Shown here in pieces: positions 16,322 through 23,615 of a DNA stretch of 64,000 nucleotides (positions within the stretch are counted from its first letter, which is position 1; each line of letters starts with the position of its first letter). The stretch is from Herbiconiux oxytropis (GTDB lineage Bacteria; Actinomycetota; Actinomycetes; Actinomycetales; Microbacteriaceae). Location of the stretch: the NCBI RefSeq assembly GCF_024979315.1, contig NZ_JANLCK010000006.1, positions 124,001-188,000 on the forward strand, written 5' to 3'. The position numbers and the translations under genes were made by a program. The notes beneath the pieces are model-generated. The model searched no databases. It saw nothing but the letters and a program-made list of their open reading frames with translations, and had not been told where the DNA came from.

Positions 16322-17830
16322 CTACCGGCCCTGCCCCGCCCACATCTGCGCCCTGGGCGCTCCGAGGTCGATGTTGACGGACTTGGTGGCCGAGTACTCG
16401 TCGAGGGTCTGCTCCGCCGTCTCGCGGCCGAAGCCGCTGTCGCCCACGCCGCCCATGGGCATCCCGGCCGGCAGGTCGAACCACTTGTTCACCCACACCA
16501 TGCCCGCCTTGAGCGACCCGGCGATGGTGTGGGCGCGCGCGAGGTCCTGGGTCCAGACACCGGCCGCGAGCCCGTACCGGGTGCTGTTGGCGCGGCGCAC
16601 GGCGTCGGAGTAGTCGCTGAACCGCTCCGCCACCGTCACCGGACCGAACACCTCGTTGCGCGCGATCCGGGAGCTGCCGTCGTCGTCGGCGATCATGACG
16701 GGTGCTTGGAAGAAGCCCGGCCCCGAGGGCGCCGCTCCGCTCGTGAGGAACCCGACGCCGTCTTCCCGCGCCGTCGCCAGGTGCTCCTGCACGAGCGAGA
16801 GCTGGCGCGACGAGACGAGCGGCCCGAGCTCCGTGGCGGGATCCGTGGCGTCACCGAGCCGGATGGAGTCGGCCACCCGCACGAACTCGTGCACGAAGTC
16901 GTCGTAGATCCGCTCGTGCAGCAGCAGTCGCGACGAGGCGATGCAGGCCTCGCCGTTGGCCATGTAGATCCCGGTGAGAGCGTCGTGCACCGCACGGTCG
17001 AGATCCGCGTCCTCCGCCACGATCATCGCGCCCTTGCCGCCGAGCTCCATGAGCGCCGGGGTGAGCGCGAGGGCCGCGTTGCCGAGGATCAGGCGCGCCG
17101 TGGCCGGGCCCCCGGTGAAGGTGATCTTCGCCACGTCGAGGTGCGACGAGAGCGCCGCCCCAACGGCCCCGTGCCCGCACACCACGTTGACGACTCCCGG
17201 CTCGAGCAGATCCTCGATGAGCTTCAGGAACTCCAGCACGCTCGCGCTCGCGTACTCCGAGGGCTTCACCACCGCCGTGTTGCCCGCGGCCAGGATGGGC
17301 GCGAGCTTGTTGGCGAGCGTAATGAGCGGCGAGTTCCAGGGCAGGATGACGGCGATCACCCCGAGCGGCTCGCGCACGGTGTAGACCAGCGAGTGCGGAT
17401 CGGAGACGGGCACGTGGTCGCCGTGGTGGGCCCGGATGACACCCGCGAAGAACCGGAAGATGGCCGAGACGGTGGGGATGTCGCCCGCGAACGCCTCGCG
17501 GATGGGCCGCCCGTTCTCGGTGGCGAGCAGTGGCGCGAAGGCGGCGCCGTGCTGCTCGAAGCGGTCGGCGATGGCCAGCAGCACGAGCTGACGCTGCTCG
17601 GCCGAGGTGCGCGACCAGGCCGGGAAGGCCGCCTGAGCGGCGCGCACGGCGTCGTCGACATCGGCCGGTGAGCTCTCCGGCAGCACGGCCCAGGCCTCGC
17701 CGACACTCGGATCGATGGCGTCGAATCCGCCGGCCGCCGGCCGCCAGCGGCCCCCGATGAGGTTCTCGTAGTCGCCGTCGGCGCGGAAGGAATCGCGCCC
17801 GGAGGCGGGGGAGACGGGGGAGTCGATCAT
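16322..17830 (-). CDS. aldehyde dehydrogenase (NAD(P)+)
   Basis: This member of the aldehyde dehydrogenase superfamily (502 aa) oxidises an aldehyde to its acid. Landmarks are ILPWNSPLITLANKLAPILAAGN region (cofactor binding, shown as class marker), the general-base Glu in MELGGKGAMIV, and the catalytic Cys in NGEACIASSRL. The start ATG (17830) follows AGGAG at good spacing; the longer open frame to 18040 enters the LysR gene. It is divergent from the LysR gene, the classic arrangement for a LysR target. A second aldehyde dehydrogenase of a different subgroup is in the operon at 26979. Confidence 0.92.
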   Translation of the reverse strand: MIDSPVSPASGRDSFRADGDYENLIGGRWRPAAGGFDAIDPSVGEAWAVLPESSPADVDDAVRAAQAAFPAWSRTSAEQRQLVLLAIADRFEQHGAAFAPLLATENGRPIREAFAGDIPTVSAIFRFFAGVIRAHHGDHVPVSDPHSLVYTVREPLGVIAVILPWNSPLITLANKLAPILAAGNTAVVKPSEYASASVLEFLKLIEDLLEPGVVNVVCGHGAVGAALSSHLDVAKITFTGGPATARLILGNAALALTPALMELGGKGAMIVAEDADLDRAVHDALTGIYMANGEACIASSRLLLHERIYDDFVHEFVRVADSIRLGDATDPATELGPLVSSRQLSLVQEHLATAREDGVGFLTSGAAPSGPGFFQAPVMIADDDGSSRIARNEVFGPVTVAERFSDYSDAVRRANSTRYGLAAGVWTQDLARAHTIAGSLKAGMVWVNKWFDLPAGMPMGGVGDSGFGRETAEQTLDEYSATKSVNIDLGAPRAQMWAGQGR

Positions 17831-17931
17831 CGTGTGCAGCTCCTGTTCGGGGTGCCCGGTGACGCAGGCGACGTGCTCGTCGCGGCAGTTTGTCATGACT
17901 TCGCGTCGATCGTCAAGAAAAGCGAATGAAA

Positions 17932-17953
17932 GGGCCACGCCGTACTGTGGCCC
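17932..17953. promoter_or_regulatory. dyad over the LysR start region
   Basis: GGGCCAC (17932-17938) and GTGGCCC (17947-17953) are perfect 7-bp inverted arms ending one base before the LysR ATG. A TACTGT box at 17943-17948, six bases before the ATG, looks like the -10 of a leaderless transcript, so the dyad overlies the promoter. This suits autorepression by the LysR protein, but is inference. Confidence 0.5.
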
Positions 17954-17954
17954 C

Positions 17955-18947
17955 ATGGCATCGATCGTGAGCAGGCTACTCGACGGCCGGGTGCGGATGC
18001 GCCACTTCGTGCTCGTGCAGGCTGTGGCCGAGCACGGCACCCTGAGCGGGGCCGCCGCCGAGCTCGGCGTGACCCAGCCCTACGTCACCCGCAGCCTGCA
18101 GGAGCTCGAGGCCGCGATCGGCACGGTGCTCTTCGACCGCGGCCCCCGCGGCGTGACACCGACGCCCCAGGGCCAGATCTTCGTGGAGTACGCCGCCGCC
18201 GTGCTCAACACGATGCGTCAGGCGGGCGAGCGGCTCGACGACTTCGCCCTCGGCGCCTCGACGGGACTCGTGCGGGTGGGCGTCAACCTCGCGACCGTGC
18301 ACATGCTGCTGCCCGAGGCGATCCTGCGCTTCAAGGAGACCGCCTCGTGGGTGACGATCTCGCTCGTGGAGGAGTACCAGAACGCCCTCCGCGCCATGCT
18401 CAGCCGCAACGAGCTCGACATGCTCGTGGGCCGCATCCCCACCGAGCGCTCGAGCGAGAATCAGTACCTGCGGCTCTACGAGGATCCCCTCGTGCTGGCG
18501 GTGCGCAAGGAGCATCCGATGCTCGGCCGCGACGTCGGTGTGCCCGACCTGATGGACCTGCCCTGGATCGTGCCCGGGTACTCCTCGGTCTTCCGCAGCG
18601 AGATCGACGGGCTCTTCCTCGTGCACGGCCTCAGCCAGCCGAGGAACCTGATCGAGAGCTCGACCATCACGGCCACCCGGCCCATCCTCCGCCGCATCGA
18701 CGCCGTTGCCGTGCTGCCGCGCTCGCTCGTGCTCGCCGACCCCGCGCTCGCACCGCTCTCGGTGACCGTCGACACCGTGCCGCGGGAGATCGGGATCACG
18801 ATCCGCGGCGGTGCGGTGGAGGATCCGGTGCTGACCGACTTCATCGCCTGCGTGGTGACCGTGGCGCGCGAGCTCAGCGAGCAGCCGCAGTTGTCATCAG
18901 ATCGAAACCCCGCCGATGCTGCGGAAACATCCCCGAAACAATCTTGA
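17955..18947 (+). CDS. LysR family transcriptional regulator
   Basis: This 330-aa protein has an N-terminal HTH at residues about 15-75 (HGTLSGAAAELGVTQPYVTR) and a LysR substrate-binding domain to about 300 (LVRVGVNLATVHMLLPEA ... DMLVGRIPTE). The ATG 17955 is chosen because a TACTGT box lies six bases upstream. It sits between a divergent aldehyde dehydrogenase and the plus-strand monooxygenase operon, with a T-N11-A type palindrome (18965-18983) upstream of the latter, so it probably activates both in response to a pathway intermediate. Confidence 0.92.
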   Translation: MASIVSRLLDGRVRMRHFVLVQAVAEHGTLSGAAAELGVTQPYVTRSLQELEAAIGTVLFDRGPRGVTPTPQGQIFVEYAAAVLNTMRQAGERLDDFALGASTGLVRVGVNLATVHMLLPEAILRFKETASWVTISLVEEYQNALRAMLSRNELDMLVGRIPTERSSENQYLRLYEDPLVLAVRKEHPMLGRDVGVPDLMDLPWIVPGYSSVFRSEIDGLFLVHGLSQPRNLIESSTITATRPILRRIDAVAVLPRSLVLADPALAPLSVTVDTVPREIGITIRGGAVEDPVLTDFIACVVTVARELSEQPQLSSDRNPADAAETSPKQS

Positions 18948-18964
18948 CATAGCGCCGCACCGAG

Positions 18965-18983
18965 CTATGCCTAATCTGCATAG
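18965..18983. promoter_or_regulatory. LysR-type operator candidate
   Basis: CTATGC, 7 bases (CTAATCT), GCATAG: a perfect dyad that includes a T-N11-A LysR box. It is 55 bp upstream of the monooxygenase start and directly after the LysR gene. Confidence 0.6.
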
Positions 18984-18991
18984 TGTTCCCG

Positions 18992-19026
18992 TTTACGCAT
19001 TAGTCACCTCCCGGATCGGGCGTAAA
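18992..19026. promoter_or_regulatory. second dyad upstream of the monooxygenase gene
   Basis: TTTACGC (18992-18998) and GCGTAAA (19020-19026) are perfect arms 21 bases apart. The right arm overlaps a TAAAGAT -10-like box nine bases before the ATG at 19038. Confidence 0.4.
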
Positions 19027-19037
19027 GATTGCGTGTC

Positions 19038-20144
19038 ATGAAGCACTTGCGCTCTGGCGACACCGGCACCGACTTCCAGCTCGGCCTGTTCAGCGCGAAC
19101 TCCCCGGGCGGGCTCGCCATGACCAAGGCGCCCGAACGCTGGTCGGGCTCGTGGGACGACAACCGTGCACTCGCCGTGATGGCCGACGAGGCCGGGATCG
19201 ACTTCCTGCTCCCCATCGCGCGCTTCATCGGCTACGGCGGCGAGACCGACTTCCACGGCGAGATCCTCGACCCGCTCTCGTGGCAGGCCGGGCTCCTGGC
19301 CGCCACGGAGCGGATCGGCGTCTTCGCCACCGTGCACACGGCCTTCAACCACCCCGTGATCACCGCGAAGGCCCTCGCGACCAACTCGCAGATCGGCCAC
19401 GGCCGCGCGGGCATCAACATCGTGGCCGGGTGGAACCAGCCCGAGTACGAGGTCTTCGGCGTCGACCTGCCGAGCGAGCACGACGCCCGCTACGCCCTCG
19501 CCCAGGAGTGGTGGGACATCGTGCGCACCGTGCTCACCGCCGAGGAGCCCTTCGACTGGAACGGCGAGCACTACTCGCTGAAGCACGTCATCGGCAAGCC
19601 GAAGTCGTTCGGCGGGCTGCCCCCGGTGCTGAACGCCGGTTCGTCGACCCAGGGGCGCGAGTTCGCCGCCCGCAACGCCGACTACGTCTTCACCGTGGTG
19701 GGCGCTCCCGAGGACGGCGCCCCCATCGTGCAGTCGGTCACGGCGGATGCCAGGGCCCGCGGCCGTGACACCGGCGCGATCACCCTCACCCACGTGGTCT
19801 GCCGACCCACCGACGCCGAGGCGGAGGAGTTCCTGCACTACTACGCCGACGAGCAGGCCGACTGGGAGGGCATCGACAACGCGATGCGCCTGCAGGGCCT
19901 GCATGCGAAGACCTTCACCCCCGAGATGCTCGGCTCGTTCCGCAGCCGCTTCGCCGCGGGCTACGGCAGCGCGCCGCTGGTGGGCAGCCCGGACACCATC
20001 GCCGCCCTCATCCAGCGCTACGCCGACGCCGGATTCGCCGGCACCACGCTGAGCTTCATGAACTACCTCGACGAGCTGCCCTTCTTCGTCGAGGAGGTGC
20101 TGCCCCGGCTGGAGGGCCGCGGCATCCGGGGAGAGCGACGATGA
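19038..20144 (+). CDS. flavin-dependent monooxygenase, LLM class (RutA/SfnG-like)
   Basis: This luciferase-like protein of 368 aa uses reduced FMN and O2. The TIM-barrel features include DFLLPIARFIGYGG, IGVFATVHTAFNHP, GRAGINIVAGWNQPEYEVFG and VLNAGSSTQGREFA. These features resemble pyrimidine oxygenase RutA and the sulfone monooxygenase SfnG rather than coenzyme F420 enzymes. It needs an NAD(P)H:flavin reductase, and none is adjacent. It heads the operon and overlaps the hydrolase by 4 bp. A paralog with long stretches of identical sequence lies at 39716-40822. The substrate is unknown; the fold allows ring opening of heterocycles or C-S/C-N cleavage. Confidence 0.88.
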   Translation: MKHLRSGDTGTDFQLGLFSANSPGGLAMTKAPERWSGSWDDNRALAVMADEAGIDFLLPIARFIGYGGETDFHGEILDPLSWQAGLLAATERIGVFATVHTAFNHPVITAKALATNSQIGHGRAGINIVAGWNQPEYEVFGVDLPSEHDARYALAQEWWDIVRTVLTAEEPFDWNGEHYSLKHVIGKPKSFGGLPPVLNAGSSTQGREFAARNADYVFTVVGAPEDGAPIVQSVTADARARGRDTGAITLTHVVCRPTDAEAEEFLHYYADEQADWEGIDNAMRLQGLHAKTFTPEMLGSFRSRFAAGYGSAPLVGSPDTIAALIQRYADAGFAGTTLSFMNYLDELPFFVEEVLPRLEGRGIRGERR

Positions 20145-20992
20145 GCACCGGCCTGGGCACCGGCACGAGCACCGGTACCGGCACCGGCACCGTCCGGTAC
20201 GGCTACGCCGCCACCCCGCTCGGCCAGCTGCACTACGCCGAGGCGGGTGAGGGCCCCGCCCTTCTCCTTCTGCACCAGACCCCGCGCTCGCTCGATGAGT
20301 ACGCCGAACTGCTGCCCCTCGTGGCCACCGAGTACCGCGCCATCGCGATGGACATGTACGGCTTCGGCCAGAGCGCCAAGCCTGAGGGCCCGCAGAGCAT
20401 CGAGCAGTTCGCCGCGGGCGCGCTCGCACTGGCCGACGCCCTCGGCCTCGAGCGCTTCGCCGTGATGGGTCACCACACCGGTGCGGTCGTGGCCGTCGAG
20501 CTGGCGGCCGCCGCCCCGGATCGGGTGGACGCCGTCGTGCTCTCCTCGCCCGCCTACACGGATGCCGCCTACCGCGAGGCCCACGCGAACGGCCCGGGCG
20601 TCGACGAGGCCGAGACCGCCGCCGACGGGTCGCACCTCACCACGCTGTGGTCCCTCCGCGCTCCTTATTACCCGGGTGCACGGCCCGACCTCCTCGACCG
20701 CTTCATCCGCGACGCCCTCGCCCCCGGGGTCGTGCCCGCCGAGGGCCACCTCGCCTGCGCGCGCTACGCGATGGAGGAGCGGATAGGCCTCGTCACCGCG
20801 CCTGTGCTCGTCATCGGCGCCTCCGAGGATCCGTTCGCCCTGCCCGACGTGGCCAAGACCGCCGACGCCCTCGTGCACGCCGTGGTCGTGGAGACGGCCG
20901 TGATCGAGGGCGGCACCATCCCGCTTCTGGAGCACAAGAGCGGCGAGGTCGCCGCCGTGGTGCTGCCGTTCCTCGCCGGGAGCCGATCGTGA
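20141..20992 (+). CDS. alpha/beta hydrolase with atypical nucleophile elbow
   Basis: This 283-aa protein has an alpha/beta hydrolase fold: LLLLHQTPRSLDEYAELLP, AIAMDMYGFGQSAKP, and an elbow that reads MGHHTGAVVAVELA. The nucleophile position, normally Ser, Asp or Cys in G-x-Nu-x-G, is His here. The Asp strand PVLVIGASEDPFALPD and the late His (LLEHKSGE) are kept. It may be a non-serine enzyme, for example a cofactorless oxygenase/lyase-type member, or a binding protein. The N-terminus carries a Gly-Thr repeat (residues about 4-18). It is coupled to the flavin monooxygenase and to the ABC gene by 4-bp overlaps. Confidence 0.85.
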   Translation: MSTGLGTGTSTGTGTGTVRYGYAATPLGQLHYAEAGEGPALLLLHQTPRSLDEYAELLPLVATEYRAIAMDMYGFGQSAKPEGPQSIEQFAAGALALADALGLERFAVMGHHTGAVVAVELAAAAPDRVDAVVLSSPAYTDAAYREAHANGPGVDEAETAADGSHLTTLWSLRAPYYPGARPDLLDRFIRDALAPGVVPAEGHLACARYAMEERIGLVTAPVLVIGASEDPFALPDVAKTADALVHAVVVETAVIEGGTIPLLEHKSGEVAAVVLPFLAGSRS

Positions 20993-22581
20993 ACGCATCC
21001 GAGCCCGCCCTCATCCGGGTCGAGAACCTCGTCAAGCGCTTCCCCGGCGTCGTGGCCCTCGACGACGTGAGCCTCGAGATCCGTGCCGGGGAGGTGCTCG
21101 CGCTCACCGGCGAGAACGGATCGGGCAAGTCCACACTCTCGAAGATCGTCGGCGGCCTCTACCAGCCGGATGGCGGGCGCATCCTCGTCGACGGGGTCGA
21201 GCGTCGGCTCGCCAACCCGCACGCGGCCCTCGAGCACGGCATCGTGCTGATCAGCCAGGAGCTCACCCTCGCACCCACCCTCACGGTGGCCGAGAACGTG
21301 CTGCTCGGCCGCCTTCCCCGCCGCGGCGGCGCGGTCGACTGGCCCGAGACCCGGCGCCGGGCGGCAGAGGTGCTCGCCGAGCTCGGCGTGCACATCGATG
21401 TGGAGCGCCGGGTCGACTCGCTGAGCGTGGAGCTGCAGCAGGAGGTCGAGATCGCCCGCGCCATCTCCACCCGCGCGCGCCTGCTCATCCTCGACGAGGC
21501 CACGAGCTCGCTCTCGGAGGGTGCCACCCTCCGGCTGCTCGACATCGTGGCCGGTCTCTCGGCGCGCGGCGTGGCGGTGCTCATGATCACGCACCGCATG
21601 CCCGAGATCTACGCGAGCTGCTCGCGAGCGGTCGTGCTCCGCGACGGCGCGCTCGCGGGCGAGGCCCCGCTTCCGGCCACCGCCGAGCACGAGCTCGTGC
21701 GCATGATGGTGGGCCGCGAGCTGCTCGACTACTACGGCAGCCGCGTGGCCGCGCCCGCGGGCGTCGTGCTCGAGGTCGAGGGGCTGCACACCGCCGACGG
21801 CGCCCTGCAGCCCGTGGCCTTCGAGGTGCGTGCGGGCGAAGTGCTGGGCGTGGCCGGACTCGTCGGATCGGGCAAGGCCGAACTGGCCATGGCCCTCGGC
21901 GGCGCCATCCCGGCGCGCGGCGACGTGCGGGTGGGCGGCAGGCCGCTGCGCCTCGGCAGCCCCCGGCGCGCGATCGCGGCCGGCATCGGCTACGTGCCGG
22001 ACGACCGCCGCCGCGAGGCCCTGTTGCCGCCGCGGAGCGTGGCCGAGAACATCAGCTTCGCCTGGCTCGGCACGATCACCCGGTTCGGCTTCGTGCGGGT
22101 CGCTGCCGAGCGCCGCGACGTCGCGAAGGTGGTCGCCGACTACGGCGTGAAGACCTCCTCGCTCGACAAGCGCATCACGCTGCTCTCGGGCGGCAACCAG
22201 CAGAAGGCCATCCTCGGCCGCACCTTCGCGCGAGGCTGCCCGGTCTACGTGCTCAACGAACCCACCCGCGGCGTCGACGTCGGCTCGAAGAGCGCGATCT
22301 ACGGCTACATCCAGGCCCTCGCCGAGAAGGGCGCCGCCGTGGTGCTGATCTCCTCCGAGCTGCCCGAGCTGATCGGTCTCTCGGATCGCGTGGCCGTGTT
22401 CCATCACGGCGGCATCCGCGCCGTCGTCTCGGGCGACGACCTCACCGAGGAGGTGCTCGGGGCCTACGCCGTGAGCGGCACCCGGCCGGGCGACCACCCC
22501 TCCGTGGTCATCTCCACCGACACCCCCACCAGCGCAGACACCCCCACCAGCGCCGTCGCCGGCGCGGGAAGGACACGATGA
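20989..22581 (+). CDS. ribose-type ABC importer, tandem ATPase
   Basis: This 530-aa ATPase has two ABC domains, as in RbsA/MglA (CUT2 class). Domain 1 has Walker A GENGSGKST and a Walker B LLILDEATSSLSEGA; domain 2 has GLVGSGKAEL, the signature LSGGNQQKAILGR and NEPTRGVDVGSK. It energises uptake of a sugar-like or other polar substrate with the permease at 22578 and binding protein at 25871. The GTG start overlaps the hydrolase stop by 4 bp. The C-terminus ends in a short TDTPTSADTPTSA repeat just before the coupled permease start. Confidence 0.92.
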   Translation: MNASEPALIRVENLVKRFPGVVALDDVSLEIRAGEVLALTGENGSGKSTLSKIVGGLYQPDGGRILVDGVERRLANPHAALEHGIVLISQELTLAPTLTVAENVLLGRLPRRGGAVDWPETRRRAAEVLAELGVHIDVERRVDSLSVELQQEVEIARAISTRARLLILDEATSSLSEGATLRLLDIVAGLSARGVAVLMITHRMPEIYASCSRAVVLRDGALAGEAPLPATAEHELVRMMVGRELLDYYGSRVAAPAGVVLEVEGLHTADGALQPVAFEVRAGEVLGVAGLVGSGKAELAMALGGAIPARGDVRVGGRPLRLGSPRRAIAAGIGYVPDDRRREALLPPRSVAENISFAWLGTITRFGFVRVAAERRDVAKVVADYGVKTSSLDKRITLLSGGNQQKAILGRTFARGCPVYVLNEPTRGVDVGSKSAIYGYIQALAEKGAAVVLISSELPELIGLSDRVAVFHHGGIRAVVSGDDLTEEVLGAYAVSGTRPGDHPSVVISTDTPTSADTPTSAVAGAGRTR

Positions 22582-23615
22582 ACCAGTCCACAGCGGAGCG
22601 CACCGACGTGAAGGCGGCGCCCCCGGCCCGCCGTCCGGTGCTCTCGCGCATCGCGGCCGCCACCGGCCCTGCCACCGGCGCGATCGCGGGCATCGTCATC
22701 CTCACGGTCATCCTCGCCCTCACCCAGCCGGTGTTCCTCACCTGGGGCAACATCACGAACCTCGTGGGCGCCAACAGCGTCACGCTCGTGCTCGCCCTCG
22801 GCGCCACCTTCGTGCTGCTCGCGGGTGGCCTCGACCTCTCGATCGTGGCCGCGAGCGCCGCCACCGGCATGGTGTTCGGCCTCATGCTGCAGAGCGGAGC
22901 CGACGCCCTCCCGGCCATCGCCGTCACGCTCCTCGCGGGCCTGGTCTTCGGACTGCTCAACGGCGTGCTCACGAGCTACGCGCGGATCCCGTTCCTCGTG
23001 GTGACCCTCGGCACCGCCTCGCTCTTCGCGAGCATCGCCCTGCTGCTTAACGACGGAAAGACCATCAACGTCTTCGACTTCCCCGGCTTCGCCTTCGTGA
23101 ACGACTTCGTGCTGGGGCAGGCGTTCGGGATCCCCTTCATCCTCATGTTCGACATCGTGCTCGTGGTCATCACCGCGGTGGTGCTCCGCTACACCAAGTT
23201 CGGCCGCGGCATCTACGCCGTGGGCTCCAACGCCGAGGCGGCGCGGCTGAACGGCATCAACGTGCGGCTCACGACGATGCTCGTCTACGTGATCGTGGGC
23301 TTCACCGCCGCGCTCGCCTCGCTCGTGCAGGTGGGCCGGCTCGCCGGGGCGGCCCCGACCTTCGACGCCACGCTGCTGCTGACGGTCATCGCCGCCGTGC
23401 TGATCGGCGGCACCGCCTACACCGGTGGCGAGGGCGGCGTGGGCGGCACGGTGCTCGGTGTTCTCTTCCTCGGCGTGATCCAGAACGGGCTGACGCTCAC
23501 GAGCGTCTCCTCCTTCTGGCGGGGCGCGGTCAACGGGATCGTGCTCATCCTCGCCGTCGCGCTGGGAGTGGCGCGACAGTACGGCTGGCTGCGATTCGGG
23601 CGGAAAGGACGATGA
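22578..23615 (+). CDS. ribose-type ABC importer, permease
   Basis: This membrane protein of 345 aa is of the BPD_transp_2 family, with about 8-10 hydrophobic segments. Family features include ITNLVGANSVTLVLALGATFVLLAGGLDLS (class marker region), YTKFGRGIYAVGSNAEAARLNGI and the GGTAYTGGEGGVGGT loop. It forms the channel with the ATPase upstream; coupling is through ATGA overlaps on both sides. The GMC oxidase gene is inserted between this gene and the binding protein, linking import to oxidation. Confidence 0.92.
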   Translation: MNQSTAERTDVKAAPPARRPVLSRIAAATGPATGAIAGIVILTVILALTQPVFLTWGNITNLVGANSVTLVLALGATFVLLAGGLDLSIVAASAATGMVFGLMLQSGADALPAIAVTLLAGLVFGLLNGVLTSYARIPFLVVTLGTASLFASIALLLNDGKTINVFDFPGFAFVNDFVLGQAFGIPFILMFDIVLVVITAVVLRYTKFGRGIYAVGSNAEAARLNGINVRLTTMLVYVIVGFTAALASLVQVGRLAGAAPTFDATLLLTVIAAVLIGGTAYTGGEGGVGGTVLGVLFLGVIQNGLTLTSVSSFWRGAVNGIVLILAVALGVARQYGWLRFGRKGR

